Positions 10,352 to 20,199 are shown, counted from the first letter of the stretch. The stretch: DNA of 64,000 nt from Alcaligenes endophyticus (GCF_026344035.1 NZ_JAPKND010000008.1:116343-180342); one strand, 5' to 3'. A program made the numbers and translations. The notes: generated from the sequence alone by a model not told the origin.

Positions 10352-11677
10352 TTACCGCATTGGCAGGCCCGAGCCCTTGAAGTTAGCCTTCTTGAGCAGC
10401 GAGTCATATTGTTGAGACATAACGTAAGCTTGCGCTTGCGCCATGAAGTCCATGGTTACTACAACAATAATCAGCAAGGAAGTACCACCAAAATAAAACG
10501 GTACATTCCAGTGCATTTGCAAGAACTCTGGAACCAAACATACCAAGGTAATGTAGATAGCACCGGCTAGGGTTAAGCGCATCAAGATCTTATCGATATA
10601 ACGCGCTGTTTGCTCGCCGGGACGTATCCCTGGTACGAAAGCTCCGCTCTTTTTCAGATTGTCTGCTGTTTCACGACTATTAAACACCAAAGCCGTATAA
10701 AAGAAACAGAACAAAATGATCAACGCGGAAAACAGAGTAATGTAAAGCGGCTGACGTGGTGATAAAGCTGCTTCGATTTCACGCAACCACCCCAAACCGG
10801 GAGAGCTGGAAAACCAATTAGCAATTGTCGCTGGCAACAGAATAATAGACGAGGCGAAAATTGGAGGAATCACCCCAGCCATATTCAGTTTCAGTGGCAA
10901 GTGCGAACTTTGTCCACCATAAATGCGGTTACCTACCTGACGTTTGGCATAGTTGACCGTGATGCGACGTTGCCCACGCTCAACAAAAACGACGAAGTAC
11001 GTTACGGCAGCAACAAGAAGCAGGATAAACAGAGCCGACAGAATCGACATGGAATCCGTGCGTACCAGATCGAGCACACCCCCTAAAGCATTAGGCAGGC
11101 CTGCAACAATCCCGGAAAAGATGAGTATGGAAATACCATTACCCAAGCCTCGCTCGGTAATCTGTTCACCTAGCCACATGAGAAACATGGTGCCGGTAAC
11201 CAACGTGACTACCGTCGTAATCCGGAACATAATACCCATGTCGATCACTAGACCGGGCTGGGACTCCAGTGCTACGGAAATACCCACTGCTTGGAACAAG
11301 GCCAAAAAGACCGTGCCATAGCGCGTGTATTGCGTAATCTTACGACGACCCGACTCACCCTCTTTCTTGATTGCTTCCAGCGTGGGCACTACTGCCGTCA
11401 TCAACTGCATAATAATCGATGCAGAAATATACGGCATGATTCCCAGTGCGAACACTGAAAAACGCTCCAGTGCACCCCCAGAGAACATGTTAAACAGCCC
11501 CAAAATACCACTTTGGTTCTGTGAAAACAGTTCGGACAAGGCATCAGGATTGATGCCTGGCACAGGGATATGTGTACCCAAGCGGTAGACAATCAGGGCG
11601 AGCAACAGAAACACAAGACGGCGTTTTAAGTCGCCGTAGCGTGGACCTGCTTTACTCTGTGCCTGAGCTTTTGCCAC
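10352..11677 (-). CDS. secY: Protein translocase subunit SecY
   Basis: Channel subunit of the SecYEG translocon in the inner membrane. The 441-residue product has ten predicted transmembrane segments. Recognisable parts are [12 protein letters not shown] at the first periplasmic loop, [31 protein letters not shown] split over the plug and TM2, and [20 protein letters not shown] before the last helices. It carries the BcsB, BcsC, BcsZ, FadL and other exported precursors of this window across the membrane. Confidence 0.99.
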   Translation of the reverse strand: MAKAQAQSKAGPRYGDLKRRLVFLLLALIVYRLGTHIPVPGINPDALSELFSQNQSGILGLFNMFSGGALERFSVFALGIMPYISASIIMQLMTAVVPTLEAIKKEGESGRRKITQYTRYGTVFLALFQAVGISVALESQPGLVIDMGIMFRITTVVTLVTGTMFLMWLGEQITERGLGNGISILIFSGIVAGLPNALGGVLDLVRTDSMSILSALFILLLVAAVTYFVVFVERGQRRITVNYAKRQVGNRIYGGQSSHLPLKLNMAGVIPPIFASSIILLPATIANWFSSSPGLGWLREIEAALSPRQPLYITLFSALIILFCFFYTALVFNSRETADNLKKSGAFVPGIRPGEQTARYIDKILMRLTLAGAIYITLVCLVPEFLQMHWNVPFYFGGTSLLIIVVVTMDFMAQAQAYVMSQQYDSLLKKANFKGSGLPMR

Positions 11678-11689
11678 CGTAACCCCTTA

Positions 11690-12130
11690 TTATTCCAGCG
11701 AACCGCCAGCTGCTTCGATCGCAGCGCGTGCGCCAGCAGTAGCAGTAATGCCTTTCAGTGCAACCTTGCGGGTAAGTTCACCAGACTTGATGACTTTCGC
11801 ATAGCGAACCATCTGGCCAACGATGCCAGCCTGTTTCAAAACTTGCACGTCGATTTCTTCGGCGTCAATTTTTTGAATTTCAGACAAGCGAACTTCAGCG
11901 TACAGATGACCGTTCAGGGAAGTAAACCCACGTTTAGGCAAGCGACGCTGCAAAGGCATCTGACCGCCTTCAAAGCCTACTTTATGGAAACCGCCTGAAC
12001 GAGATTTCTGACCTTTGTGACCACGTCCGGCGGTTTTACCCGAACCCGAACCTGGACCACGACCAACACGGCGAGGTGCATGCTTAGCGCCGGCGGCTGG
12101 CTTAAGATTATTCAATTGTAATTCTGACAT
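11690..12130 (-). CDS. rplO: 50S ribosomal protein L15
   Basis: Large-subunit assembly protein. The 146-residue product shows the glycine/lysine-rich start [20 protein letters not shown] followed by [18 protein letters not shown]. It lies 12 bases ahead of secY, as in most spc operons. Confidence 0.99.
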   Translation of the reverse strand: MSELQLNNLKPAAGAKHAPRRVGRGPGSGSGKTAGRGHKGQKSRSGGFHKVGFEGGQMPLQRRLPKRGFTSLNGHLYAEVRLSEIQKIDAEEIDVQVLKQAGIVGQMVRYAKVIKSGELTRKVALKGITATAGARAAIEAAGGSLE

Positions 12131-12141
12131 CCCGATTCCTT

Positions 12142-12327
12142 TCAGGCTTCTGAAACCGTGACCAGATAATCCACTTTACGGATCATCCCACGAATCTCAG
12201 GAGTATCAAGCAATACACGGCTGCTGTTAACACGACGAAGACCTAAGCCACGCACTGTGTCGCGGTGATCTTGTTTTGTGCCAATAACAGAACGCACGAG
12301 AGTAACTTTAATTTGTTTCTGTGCCAT
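12142..12327 (-). CDS. rpmD: 50S ribosomal protein L30
   Basis: Short large-subunit protein of 61 residues: [40 protein letters not shown] and [11 protein letters not shown]. It is placed between rpsE (3 bases) and rplO (11 bases). Confidence 0.98.
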   Translation of the reverse strand: MAQKQIKVTLVRSVIGTKQDHRDTVRGLGLRRVNSSRVLLDTPEIRGMIRKVDYLVTVSEA

Positions 12328-12330
12328 GAC

Positions 12331-12852
12331 TTACCCCAGAATTTCTTCTACTGACTTGCCACGTTTAGCAGCAATTTCAGACGGTGTCGAGCAGGCACGC
12401 AAACCATTAATTGTCGCGCGAACCATGTTGTATGGGTTGCTAGAACCCAGGCTCTTGGCGACTACGTTACGTACACCCATTACTTCGAAAATCGCACGCA
12501 TTGGGCCACCAGCGATAACGCCGGTACCTTCTGCCGCTGGCGAAATTAGAACGGTAGATGCACCGTGCTTGCCAACTACGGAGTGGTATAAGGTGCCATT
12601 GTTCAAAGCAACTTTGATCAAACCGCGACGGGCTTGTTCCATAGCTTTCTGTACAGCGACAGGCACTTCACGTGCTTTACCTTTACCCATACCAATACGA
12701 CCATCACCATCACCAACTACTGCTAGTGAGGCGAAGCTCATGGTACGGCCGCCCTTAACCACTTTACTTACGCGGTTAACCGCGATCATTTTTTCTTTCA
12801 GGCCGTCGTCGCGTTCTTGCTCGGGAGCCTGTCTGCCTTGTGCTTTAGCCAT
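12331..12852 (-). CDS. rpsE: 30S ribosomal protein S5
   Basis: Small-subunit protein involved in decoding accuracy. The 173-residue product has the double-stranded RNA-binding-like N-domain ([20 protein letters not shown]) and the C-domain ([19 protein letters not shown] and [15 protein letters not shown]). Its N-terminus is slightly longer than in E. coli (167 residues). Confidence 0.99.
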   Translation of the reverse strand: MAKAQGRQAPEQERDDGLKEKMIAVNRVSKVVKGGRTMSFASLAVVGDGDGRIGMGKGKAREVPVAVQKAMEQARRGLIKVALNNGTLYHSVVGKHGASTVLISPAAEGTGVIAGGPMRAIFEVMGVRNVVAKSLGSSNPYNMVRATINGLRACSTPSEIAAKRGKSVEEILG

Positions 12853-12867
12853 TTGATAATTCCTTTA

Positions 12868-13221
12868 TTAGAATTTCAAGCCGGCTTCACGCGCGGCATC
12901 AGCCAGCGCTTTCACGCGGCCATGGTAACGAAAGCCTGAGCGATCAAAAGCAACCTGTTCGATACCTGCTGCTTTCGCTTTCTCGGCAACACGCTTGCCA
13001 ATAAAGGCGGCTGCTTCGACATTGCTGCCAGCGGCCAGTTCTTTGCGTACTTCGGGCTCGAGCGTCGATGCGCTGACGAGCACACGATCTCCCTCGGGGG
13101 AGATGATGTTCGCGTAAATATGCGTATTCGAGCGGTGCACCGCAAGGCGGTGTACACGCAACTCGCTGATTTTTCGGCGAGTTGCCACTGCACGACGCAT
13201 ACGGGATTGTTTTTTGTCCAT
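12868..13221 (-). CDS. rplR: 50S ribosomal protein L18
   Basis: 5S rRNA-binding protein of 117 residues, the E. coli length. Key segments are [20 protein letters not shown] and a C-terminal [20 protein letters not shown]. It lies between rplF and rpsE. Confidence 0.99.
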   Translation of the reverse strand: MDKKQSRMRRAVATRRKISELRVHRLAVHRSNTHIYANIISPEGDRVLVSASTLEPEVRKELAAGSNVEAAAFIGKRVAEKAKAAGIEQVAFDRSGFRYHGRVKALADAAREAGLKF

Positions 13222-13242
13222 GATTCGTCCTTGCCTGCAGGC

Positions 13243-13776
13243 TTATTTCTTCTTGGTTTCCTTGAGGATGACGCGCTCGTCGACGTAACGCACACCTTTG
13301 CCTTTGTAAGGCTCTGGTGGACGATAGCCACGCACTTCTGCGGCAACCTGACCAACCACCTGCTTGTTAGAGCCCTTAATCACGATCTCAGTCGGAGTAG
13401 GACACTCGGCTTTAATGCCTTCAGGTAGTTCGTGCACGATATCGTGCGAAAAACCAAGCTGCAGCTTCAAGGCGGTACCCTGAACCTGAGCACGGAAACC
13501 CACGCCAACCAGGCTCAATTTACGCTCAAAACCGGCGCTTACACCAACAACCATGTTGTTGACTAATTGACGCACGGTACCGGACATTGCATTTGCATGA
13601 CGGCTATCATTCGCCGCAACAAAAGACAACTGACCGTCTTGAAGCTCAATGTTGACATCACCGGTCAGAGACTGAACCAAGGTACCCAATGGGCCCTTAA
13701 CAGTAATCTGATCAGCAGCAATTGTTGTTTCTACGCCTTTAGGCAAAGAAACGGGGTATTTAGCAATACGTGACAT
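13243..13776 (-). CDS. rplF: 50S ribosomal protein L6
   Basis: Large-subunit protein near the factor-binding centre. The ATG at 13776 gives [16 protein letters not shown] and 177 residues, the E. coli length, and has AAGGAG upstream. The open frame extends further but without family similarity. The C-terminal signature [16 protein letters not shown] is present. Confidence 0.98.
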   Translation of the reverse strand: MSRIAKYPVSLPKGVETTIAADQITVKGPLGTLVQSLTGDVNIELQDGQLSFVAANDSRHANAMSGTVRQLVNNMVVGVSAGFERKLSLVGVGFRAQVQGTALKLQLGFSHDIVHELPEGIKAECPTPTEIVIKGSNKQVVGQVAAEVRGYRPPEPYKGKGVRYVDERVILKETKKK

Positions 13777-13789
13777 ATGAATATTCTCC

Positions 13790-14185
13790 TTATGCCACGT
13801 AGCACAGCACTTCGCCACCAACACCAGCGGCGCGTGCTTTGCGATCGGTCATCACACCACGAGAGGTGGATACGATAGCAACACCCAAGCCGTTCATGAC
13901 TTGTGGAATGCTGGCGCTGCCTTTGTAAATGCGCAGTCCTGGGCGTGACACACGGTCAATACGCTCAATAACTGGCTGGCCGGCATAGTATTTCAAGGTG
14001 ATTTCCAAAACTGGTTTGGCTGCTTCGCCAACGATTTGAAAATCTTCAATGTAGCCTTCGTCTTTCAGCACAGCAGCAATTGCTGCTTTCAGCCTCGAGG
14101 AGGGCATGCTAACCGATGTTTTGTTGACCATCTGCGCGTTACGCACGCGGGTCAACATATCGGCGATTGGATCGCTCATGCTCAT
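13790..14185 (-). CDS. rpsH: 30S ribosomal protein S8
   Basis: Primary 16S rRNA-binding protein; in E. coli it represses the spc operon by binding mRNA near rplE. The 131-residue product has [37 protein letters not shown] and the C-terminal [20 protein letters not shown]. Spacing to rpsN is 11 bases. Confidence 0.99.
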   Translation of the reverse strand: MSMSDPIADMLTRVRNAQMVNKTSVSMPSSRLKAAIAAVLKDEGYIEDFQIVGEAAKPVLEITLKYYAGQPVIERIDRVSRPGLRIYKGSASIPQVMNGLGVAIVSTSRGVMTDRKARAAGVGGEVLCYVA

Positions 14186-14196
14186 AATGTATTCTC

Positions 14197-14502
14197 CTAC
14201 CAGCTGGCCTTAGTCATACCGGGAATCTCGCCGCGCATTGCCATTTCGCGCACTTTATGGCGAGTCAAACCGAACTTCTTGTAGACACCACGTGAGCGCC
14301 CAGTAACAGCACAACGGTTGCGCTGACGAGTTGGGTTGGCATTGCGAGGCAGTTGCTGCAATTGCAGACGGGCCTGGTAACGCTCCTCATCGGACTTGGA
14401 CTGGTCGTCAATAATAGCTTTCAACGCCGCACGCTTAGGGGCAAATTTTTCTGCCAGCTTAGCGCGTTTAATATCGCGGTTGATAAGTGATAATTTAGCC
14501 AC
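14197..14502 (-). CDS. rpsN: 30S ribosomal protein S14 (zinc-free form)
   Basis: The 101-residue form of S14 typical of proteobacteria, without the CxxC zinc motif of the short form. Segments are [40 protein letters not shown] and the C-terminal [20 protein letters not shown]. It lies between rplE and rpsH. Confidence 0.99.
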   Translation of the reverse strand: MAKLSLINRDIKRAKLAEKFAPKRAALKAIIDDQSKSDEERYQARLQLQQLPRNANPTRQRNRCAVTGRSRGVYKKFGLTRHKVREMAMRGEIPGMTKASW

Positions 14503-14513
14503 TTTGTCGCCCC

Positions 14514-15053
14514 TTAGTTACGAAACGGGAAGCTGAATGCGCCTAACAACGCTTTCGCTTCTTCGTCTGTCTTGGCAGAAGTCGTGATGCTAATATTCAA
14601 GCCACGAACTGCGTCGATTTTGTCGTATTCGATCTCGGGGAAAATGATTTGCTCTTTAACCCCCATGTTGTAGTTTCCCTGACCGTCAAACGCACGTCCG
14701 GAAACACCTCGGAAGTCACGCACGCGTGGCAGTGCCACAGCGATCAGACGATCCAGGAATTCGTACATACGTTGACCACGCAGAGTTACCATGCAACCGA
14801 TCGGGTACTGTTCGCGGATTTTAAAACCAGCGATAGCCTTACGAGTTTTGGTAACAACAGGCTTCTGACCAGCAATTTTTGTCATGTCAGAAACAGCGTT
14901 GTCGATAACTTTCTTGTCAGCAACGGCTTCAGAAACACCCATGTTCAGAGTGATTTTTGTGATGCGCGGTACTTCCATTACGCTGTCGTAGTTGAATTGT
15001 TTTTGCAACTCAGCAACTACTTTTTCGCGATAAAAATCTTGTAAACGTGCCAT
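14514..15053 (-). CDS. rplE: 50S ribosomal protein L5
   Basis: 5S rRNA-binding protein in the central protuberance. The 179-residue length equals that of E. coli. Segments are [40 protein letters not shown] and [20 protein letters not shown]. Confidence 0.99.
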   Translation of the reverse strand: MARLQDFYREKVVAELQKQFNYDSVMEVPRITKITLNMGVSEAVADKKVIDNAVSDMTKIAGQKPVVTKTRKAIAGFKIREQYPIGCMVTLRGQRMYEFLDRLIAVALPRVRDFRGVSGRAFDGQGNYNMGVKEQIIFPEIEYDKIDAVRGLNISITTSAKTDEEAKALLGAFSFPFRN

Positions 15054-15064
15054 TGTTATACCCC

Positions 15065-15385
15065 TTACGCTTTAGCGCCAACAGCTTTGCCGCTAGGCAA
15101 AAACACACGTGTTTTCTGGCCATCAATGACCTGAATACCTACGCGGCTGCCTTTACCGGTTTCTGGGTTAAACAAAGCAACGTTGGAGATGTGGATAGGC
15201 ATCGTTTTATCAACAATACCGCCTTGCGTGCCAGCCATAGGATTAGCTTTCACGTGTTTTTTCACCACATTAATGCCTTCCACGATAACGTGGTCTGCAT
15301 CGACGCGTTGCAGCACTGTGCCACGGCGTTTTTTATCACGGCCCGTTAGCACGATAACTTCGTCGCCTTTACGAATTTTTTGCAT
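15065..15385 (-). CDS. rplX: 50S ribosomal protein L24
   Basis: Assembly-initiator protein of the large subunit with a KOW motif: [20 protein letters not shown], then [20 protein letters not shown]. The length is 106 residues (104 in E. coli). It lies 10 bases after rplN. Confidence 0.99.
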   Translation of the reverse strand: MQKIRKGDEVIVLTGRDKKRRGTVLQRVDADHVIVEGINVVKKHVKANPMAGTQGGIVDKTMPIHISNVALFNPETGKGSRVGIQVIDGQKTRVFLPSGKAVGAKA

Positions 15386-15395
15386 CTTGCGCTCC

Positions 15396-15764
15396 TTACA
15401 GCACTTCAGGAGCCAAGGACACGATCTTCATGAACTTCTCGGTACGCAATTCGCGCGTAACGGGTCCGAAGATGCGAGTACCAATGGGTTCCAGCTTGGC
15501 ATTGAGCAATACGGCGGCATTGCCACCAAAACGAATCAGCGAACCGTCTTTACGGCGTACACCCTTGGCAGTACGAACTACCACAGCGTTATAAATTTCG
15601 CCTTTTTTGACGCGCCCGCGCGGAGCCGCCTCTTTAACAGTGACTTTAATAATGTCACCAATAGCGGCATAACGTCGCTTCGAGCCGCCTAACACTTTAA
15701 TGCACATTACTTCACGCGCACCTGTGTTGTCGGCCACGTTCAGCGTGGTCTGCATTTGAATCAT
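15396..15764 (-). CDS. rplN: 50S ribosomal protein L14, first gene of the spc half
   Basis: Large-subunit protein at the interface with S19 and 16S rRNA. The 122-residue product is [20 protein letters not shown] onwards and ends [19 protein letters not shown]. In most bacteria rpsQ lies directly upstream; here rpsQ is about 40 kb away at 55.7 kb and the upstream neighbour is the cellulose locus. The roughly 400-base gap has its own candidate promoter and a structured leader, so rplN probably heads an independent transcript. Confidence 0.99.
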   Translation of the reverse strand: MIQMQTTLNVADNTGAREVMCIKVLGGSKRRYAAIGDIIKVTVKEAAPRGRVKKGEIYNAVVVRTAKGVRRKDGSLIRFGGNAAVLLNAKLEPIGTRIFGPVTRELRTEKFMKIVSLAPEVL

Positions 15765-15837
15765 GATTGTTCCTGTTCCAACTTAATTGCAAAGTCCCGC
15801 CACAATGGCTAGGCCGCACAACCAGTTTTGGTCCCGT

Positions 15838-15886
15838 CAGATTCGGATCCAGCCAGTTCGATACCGTAACCCCGATCTCGAATCTG
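15838..15886 (-). promoter_or_regulatory. Structured leader upstream of rplN
   Basis: CAGATTCG (15838-15845) pairs with CGAATCTG (15879-15886), a perfect 8-bp stem enclosing about 33 bases that hold further short complementary segments (GATC and GGATC). It lies 74 bases upstream of the rplN start, inside the predicted 5' untranslated region. Its function is unknown; ribosomal-protein autoregulation is a possibility. Confidence 0.45.
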
Positions 15887-16033
15887 GTCCGGCAAGCCGA
15901 ACCCTAGGTTGAAATCTTGCGAGAGACAAAACGTTTATTTACTTTTGATTACCGCAAGTTTTTATGCACTAATTTACTGGCTTATCAGCCCCATAACTAG
16001 AAACATTAAACCCTACAGTAAAGTAAGTATTAG

Positions 16034-16062
16034 ATTCTATGCTATGTACATTGATTAAGCAA
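16034..16062 (-). promoter_or_regulatory. Candidate sigma-70 promoter for the spc operon
   Basis: On the minus strand TTGCTT (16057-16062) is followed by 17 bases and TAGAAT (16034-16039). The predicted leader before rplN would be about 260 bases. A further composite stem at 16128-16166 (ACCTT/AAGGT with inner CTATC/GATAG, no T run) follows the last acetylation gene and is at best a weak terminator. Confidence 0.5.
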
Positions 16063-16170
16063 GATTTTTTAACCTAAGTGTTTATTCCCAGTGAGATTTC
16101 AGCTGGAGTGTATCACTCAACCCACTAACCTTAGTCTATCACTACGATAGGCAACACAACCAAGGTCAAA

Positions 16171-17343
16171 TCAAGGCAAAGTAAGTAGCGTTTCCAGCCA
16201 AGATTGCTCTGACTCAGCTATAGGAGTCTGTATATAACGCTCAGGTATTTCCCATAGCAATTGTACAGGCCACTCCCCTTGCTCCTGAGACTGTTGCATA
16301 AAGGCCTTCATAGGCCCTAGCATACCCGCCCCATCTTCAGCCAGATTAATCACGTTCGTTTTTAAAGCAGTAGATAAAAATCGACCAAAATCGGCTGTAC
16401 GCGAAAAAGACGTTCCGACCAGAACCACGTCAGCGTGTTGAGGCTCATCGAATAATTGGCTCTCTAGGTCCTCATCAGAAAGTCCATTTTCTTGCAGAGC
16501 TGTAAATTGAAAATTCAAGATCTGCTCGGTATCTGCTGGCGGCAGCCATTGCTCAGGCAAGTGCTCCAGATCAGCAAGTCGGATTAAGTCCCCCTTACGC
16601 GGCTGACTAGCACCAACTTGTATCGTAGTCTGTAATGTTGCGTTGGGTATCGCCTGGTGGGCTTGCAAGTAATCGCTGACAGCATTCGCCGCATGCCTAG
16701 CACCGTGCTGATTCCAATGCGTGTCCAGTCGCCAGTAAGCTGGAGCCACCTTGCTTGCAGCCACTAAAGACGCCGTAGTGTCAATCACGGCCACTGCCTC
16801 ACTGCTCAGGGCACGGTTCCACTGCTCCAGCCGGGACTCATAAGAGCGTGGTCTAGGTAAGTCGCATAACTGTCCCTTTTCTACACGGCTTTTATCAGGA
16901 ACCATCACTATGTATAGCTGTACATTATTCTTTCGCAATGTTGTATGTATCTGCTTTACGGCTCGTAGCCGCTGAATGATGTTTTCCTGTGGCTCGCCGC
17001 TAACCGCCTGTATCTCTTCCTGTAGGAACAACCAGTCCTCACAGCCGGCCCGCACATTCGGACCGTAACTTCCCATCAATAAATAAGCCCCTTCGCGATG
17101 CAGCCTAGCCCAAACCTCAAGACCGGGGGCATCGTTAACTGACTCACTGAATTCGGCCGTCCACTGGCCCGTTAGTAAGCTGTTCGGGGTACCCTTATTC
17201 CACCAAGGCGCAAAGTGCCCTTGCCACAAGGCGCCCCCCAATATGCCCAACCCAACAAGCAGCGTACAGATAAAGACCAGCAAATCCCAAGGAATGCTGC
17301 CAAGCTGCTTTAACGTAACGAGAGAGCGATCAGGCTGCTGCAT
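16171..17343 (-). CDS. wssI: AlgJ/AlgX-like SGNH O-acetyltransferase, cellulose acetylation (WssI-like)
   Basis: Membrane-anchored periplasmic protein of the alginate O-acetyltransferase AlgJ/AlgX type. One transmembrane segment (LLVFICTLLVGLGILGGALW) precedes a GDSL/SGNH-like domain. Visible motifs are EDWLFL, the Asp-His pair in RLDTHWNQHGARH and the serine block VLVGTSFSRTADFG. The 390-residue length fits AlgJ. It follows the MBOAT gene by three bases and ends the cellulose locus. I infer that it transfers acetyl groups delivered by the MBOAT protein to cellulose in the periplasm, as WssI does in Pseudomonas fluorescens. Another exopolysaccharide cannot be excluded from sequence alone. Confidence 0.85.
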   Translation of the reverse strand: MQQPDRSLVTLKQLGSIPWDLLVFICTLLVGLGILGGALWQGHFAPWWNKGTPNSLLTGQWTAEFSESVNDAPGLEVWARLHREGAYLLMGSYGPNVRAGCEDWLFLQEEIQAVSGEPQENIIQRLRAVKQIHTTLRKNNVQLYIVMVPDKSRVEKGQLCDLPRPRSYESRLEQWNRALSSEAVAVIDTTASLVAASKVAPAYWRLDTHWNQHGARHAANAVSDYLQAHQAIPNATLQTTIQVGASQPRKGDLIRLADLEHLPEQWLPPADTEQILNFQFTALQENGLSDEDLESQLFDEPQHADVVLVGTSFSRTADFGRFLSTALKTNVINLAEDGAGMLGPMKAFMQQSQEQGEWPVQLLWEIPERYIQTPIAESEQSWLETLLTLP

Positions 17344-17346
17344 CAG

Positions 17347-18738
17347 TTAAAATTGGAAGTAAAGAAAAGGGACGCTCTGGCGACTAAGCACAAAACCCAT
17401 CGAGAGCAGAAACAAGAGTACCGGGCCACCATAAAACCATATGCGCTTCAACGTACCCGGTTGCTTGATGTCACTGACCACAGATTCAGGCAGTAACGCT
17501 AACATCAAACCTAGGGACAGCGCTAGGCAATGCCAGTACCGCAGTACTGTCAATGTGGTATCACTCAGTTGCCAGCCCGACAAACCTAATTGTGCGCGGT
17601 ATAAAGTCCATGCGGTAGACCAATCAGGGCTACGAAACACCACCCAAGCCAAGAACACAAACAGTAAGGTACAAAAATGGCCCAGTGTAGCAGGCATGCT
17701 TAAGCCCATCCTGCTCCAGAATTTCGCGACGGCCTGAGCCACACCATGAGCCAGTCCCCATAGTAAGAAGTTCAGGCTATCACTACCATGCCATAGCCCG
17801 CCTATGGCCATGACTATAATTAGATTGGCATAACCCCGCCAAGGGGCTACACGACTCCCCCCTAGAGGTATATATAAATAATCACGTATCCAAGTAGAAA
17901 GAGAGATATGCCAACGGCGCCAAAACTCTTGAATCGATCGTGAGCTATACGGCTGTCGAAAATTTTCGGGAAAGCTAAAGCCCAGCATCAAACCTATACC
18001 GATGGCCATCGCGCTATATCCTGCGAAATCAAACAGTAACTGTACGGAGTATGCTAAGCAAGCCAGCCAAGCATCAAAAAACCCAGGTTGTGTGACAGCA
18101 AAAAGAGCATCTACCAAGGGGGACAGGGTGTCGGCAATTAATACCTTCATACTAAAGCCCAACATAAAACGCCTTGCTCCTAGGCGCATACCCTGAACAC
18201 TGAGAGTGCGAGTCAACAAAGCAGACTGCACCCATTCGTAGCGTAATATAGGCCCTGCAATGAGCTGACCAAACATGGCAATGTAAGTCGCAAACAGCCA
18301 TCCATTACGCTCGGCCTGCTGCTGCCCTCGGTATACATCAATCAAATAGGAAATTGCCTGCAAGACAATAAAAGATAAACCTATGGGCAGCCCTACACGC
18401 TCCCATGTCGGAGGCAAATGACCTCGCCATGATAAATAGCTGGCATAAAACTGAAAGCCCAAATTAGCGTACTTATACCAAAACAGTACGCTGGTATTAG
18501 CACCTATCAATAAGCTAAGTGTCCAGCCTCGATAGGGCCCGTGCAGATGAAGTCCCCCCACCCAAGTTAGCAGAGTCAAGGCCAACAACAGTAAAGTGAA
18601 GGCGGGGCTCCACCAAGCATAAAAAATGTAGCTAAATACTAATAGGACCCCATTCCGCCAGGAACGCGGCACGATTAGATAGCAGAGCAAGAAAAGCGGA
18701 AAAAATAAGAATAGAAATTCCGCAGAGGTAAAAACCAT
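17347..18738 (-). CDS. wssH: MBOAT O-acyltransferase, AlgI/WssH-like
   Basis: Polytopic inner-membrane O-acyltransferase that moves acetyl groups from a cytoplasmic donor to the periplasmic side. The 463-residue protein has about ten hydrophobic helices. Family motifs are FWRRWHISLSTWIRDYLYIP followed by LGGSR, and the active-site histidine segment GGLWHGSDSLNFLLWGLAHG. It is nearest to AlgI of alginate acetylation and WssH of cellulose acetylation; the bcs context favours the latter. It begins 9 bases after wssG, and wssI follows three bases after its stop. Confidence 0.93.
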   Translation of the reverse strand: MVFTSAEFLFLFFPLFLLCYLIVPRSWRNGVLLVFSYIFYAWWSPAFTLLLLALTLLTWVGGLHLHGPYRGWTLSLLIGANTSVLFWYKYANLGFQFYASYLSWRGHLPPTWERVGLPIGLSFIVLQAISYLIDVYRGQQQAERNGWLFATYIAMFGQLIAGPILRYEWVQSALLTRTLSVQGMRLGARRFMLGFSMKVLIADTLSPLVDALFAVTQPGFFDAWLACLAYSVQLLFDFAGYSAMAIGIGLMLGFSFPENFRQPYSSRSIQEFWRRWHISLSTWIRDYLYIPLGGSRVAPWRGYANLIIVMAIGGLWHGSDSLNFLLWGLAHGVAQAVAKFWSRMGLSMPATLGHFCTLLFVFLAWVVFRSPDWSTAWTLYRAQLGLSGWQLSDTTLTVLRYWHCLALSLGLMLALLPESVVSDIKQPGTLKRIWFYGGPVLLFLLSMGFVLSRQSVPFLYFQF

Positions 18739-18747
18739 GATCTGTGC

Positions 18748-19401
18748 TTATTTCTGCATGGTGTCCTTGATCCACTGTACCGAACGCTCACCCTCAGCGT
18801 TCTGATACAGCAGAATGCTATAACGTTCTCCGGGTTCTAACATGCCCTGAGACGGTACAGGTATAGGCGATGTCTGCTCAGCACACACCACCTCCAAGTT
18901 CAGCTCTGCTGGATTAAATTGCCTACGCACCACCTGCCCATAGGCTACGCCCTGTACCAAACGCAAATCGCGGCCCTGAACTTTTACGTCTGCCAACCCA
19001 CAATCAGGCGCGGCATGATAAAGGCTAACAGAACTACGCTTAGCGCTGAAATCGCTTACCTCATCCAGAAACCGGCTCATGCTCAGTGAACCCTGACTCT
19101 CTACGATAGCGACCGTTAAAAAAGCACCTTCAGGCAAACTGTCTTGCAGCAGCAATGATTGCTCACCCGACCGTATCACACCACCCAAAGCCTTCCCCGA
19201 CGTGACTGTTTGAAAGTCTGAGGCCTGCATCCCCTCTAATACTTGCTCTGCCGCTCCTAAGCTTACTGGTTGGGAGGTCAAGTTTACAAAACGTATATAG
19301 GCGCTGGCTTCTCCTGGACCGGTGCTATAAAGCGCAGGAGCTGCCAGAGCAGTTGAGAACATGCCTGCCCACCCCAATAAAAATAAAGCATAAATACGCA
19401 T
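18748..19401 (-). CDS. wssG: AlgF-like periplasmic acetylation protein (WssG-like)
   Basis: Secreted 217-residue protein resembling AlgF, an essential non-catalytic component of alginate acetylation. The signal peptide (MRIYALFLLGWAGMFSTALA) is followed by two beta-rich units, starting at SAYIRFVNLTSQPVSLG and SSVSLYHAAPDCGLADVKV. The ATG at 19401 is two bases after the wssF stop and gives the signal peptide its natural start; the open frame extends upstream without similarity. Its place between the SGNH gene and the MBOAT gene matches the wssF-G-H-I order. Confidence 0.8.
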   Translation of the reverse strand: MRIYALFLLGWAGMFSTALAAPALYSTGPGEASAYIRFVNLTSQPVSLGAAEQVLEGMQASDFQTVTSGKALGGVIRSGEQSLLLQDSLPEGAFLTVAIVESQGSLSMSRFLDEVSDFSAKRSSVSLYHAAPDCGLADVKVQGRDLRLVQGVAYGQVVRRQFNPAELNLEVVCAEQTSPIPVPSQGMLEPGERYSILLYQNAEGERSVQWIKDTMQK

Positions 19402-19403
19402 GA

Positions 19404-20051
19404 TTATTTCTTTTCTAAATCTATCGTCAGTTGCTGGGCAATCGCTGCCCCCCATTTTGCGTAACCACTGGCGGTAAAGTGCTGTCCATCCGTCGTAGCC
19501 CACTCGCCAGGTTTGGAAAGACGCAAAGAATCAATGTACTGACAAGGTGCCACATTATCTTGCAGAAAATCTGAGACTTCCTGGACGCGCTTAAAGGTTT
19601 TTTGGTAACGCCCACCTTCTGTGCCCCAGGCTGGGCCAACCCACACACATTGGGTATTGGTACTGGCAATTTCTTTAGTCAGCGTTGTCACGTCTTTCCA
19701 TGCCCAAGCTTTAGGGAATACGTTTTTGTCGTACCCTGCCATAGCATCCCCCATCACCACAATCACGACATCCGGTTTAATCTGTGAGATTAAACTCGTA
19801 ATAGGCTTAGTCGCCGTGTCATTGGCCAAAATACTAAGGCGATTTCCCTCAATACGTTCGGCCGCACCACACTTGCCTGGTGTGGCTTTCAGCCAATCAC
19901 CCGCATTGGTACCACATACCCCAAAAGTATGCACATGCGCCCCCTTTTCCTGCAGAGCCGTGTGCAAAGTATCAATCAAATAGTTGCGATTAGTTAGATG
20001 ACTATCTCCTATCATTAATATAGTCATCCCAGTTAATACGGTAGCTAGCAT
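19404..20051 (-). CDS. wssF: SGNH/GDSL hydrolase-like protein (WssF-like)
   Basis: SGNH-fold protein with the nucleophile block ILMIGDSHLTN, an asparagine block VCGTNAGDW, VVIVVMGDAMAG and the C-terminal Asp-His block TTDGQHFTASGYAKWG. It is placed like WssF in the cellulose acetylation operon of P. fluorescens. The start is uncertain. The ATG at 20051 gives 215 residues with almost nothing before the first strand and no clear signal peptide; a TTG at 20120 would add 23 residues, and a stop lies just upstream of that. Either the protein is cytosolic or its N-terminus has been altered. Confidence 0.75.
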   Translation of the reverse strand: MLATVLTGMTILMIGDSHLTNRNYLIDTLHTALQEKGAHVHTFGVCGTNAGDWLKATPGKCGAAERIEGNRLSILANDTATKPITSLISQIKPDVVIVVMGDAMAGYDKNVFPKAWAWKDVTTLTKEIASTNTQCVWVGPAWGTEGGRYQKTFKRVQEVSDFLQDNVAPCQYIDSLRLSKPGEWATTDGQHFTASGYAKWGAAIAQQLTIDLEKK

Positions 20052-20097
20052 AATATTTCGCTCTGAACGGTTTAATAATCTGACTGGATTAACACGC

Positions 20098-20160
20098 GGC
20101 AGCGATGCCCACGCTGCCAAAACAAAAAATTCTTATGCCTTTGCATGAGCGGGCCAAGCC
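20098..20160 (-). other. Paired hairpins between the second bcsC and wssF
   Basis: GGCAGCG and CGCTGCC form a perfect 7-bp stem at 20098-20118. GAGCG and CGCTC, with inner GGGC/GCCC, form another near 20148-20171. A run of six T lies between them on the minus strand. Together they may lower or process the transcript ahead of the acetylation genes. Confidence 0.4.
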
Positions 20161-20199
20161 CACCTCGCTCAGGCTATTTAACGTCACGCTACGGACCAA

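Noticed and set aside
15830..15900. A tRNA-like element upstream of rplN
   Set aside because: Fragments look like a T loop and an ACCA end, but no cloverleaf can be formed.
20121..20199. A frameshifted remnant of the missing BcsC barrel
   Set aside because: The gap is only 79 bases long and encodes nothing barrel-like, so the barrel is absent and not merely out of frame.
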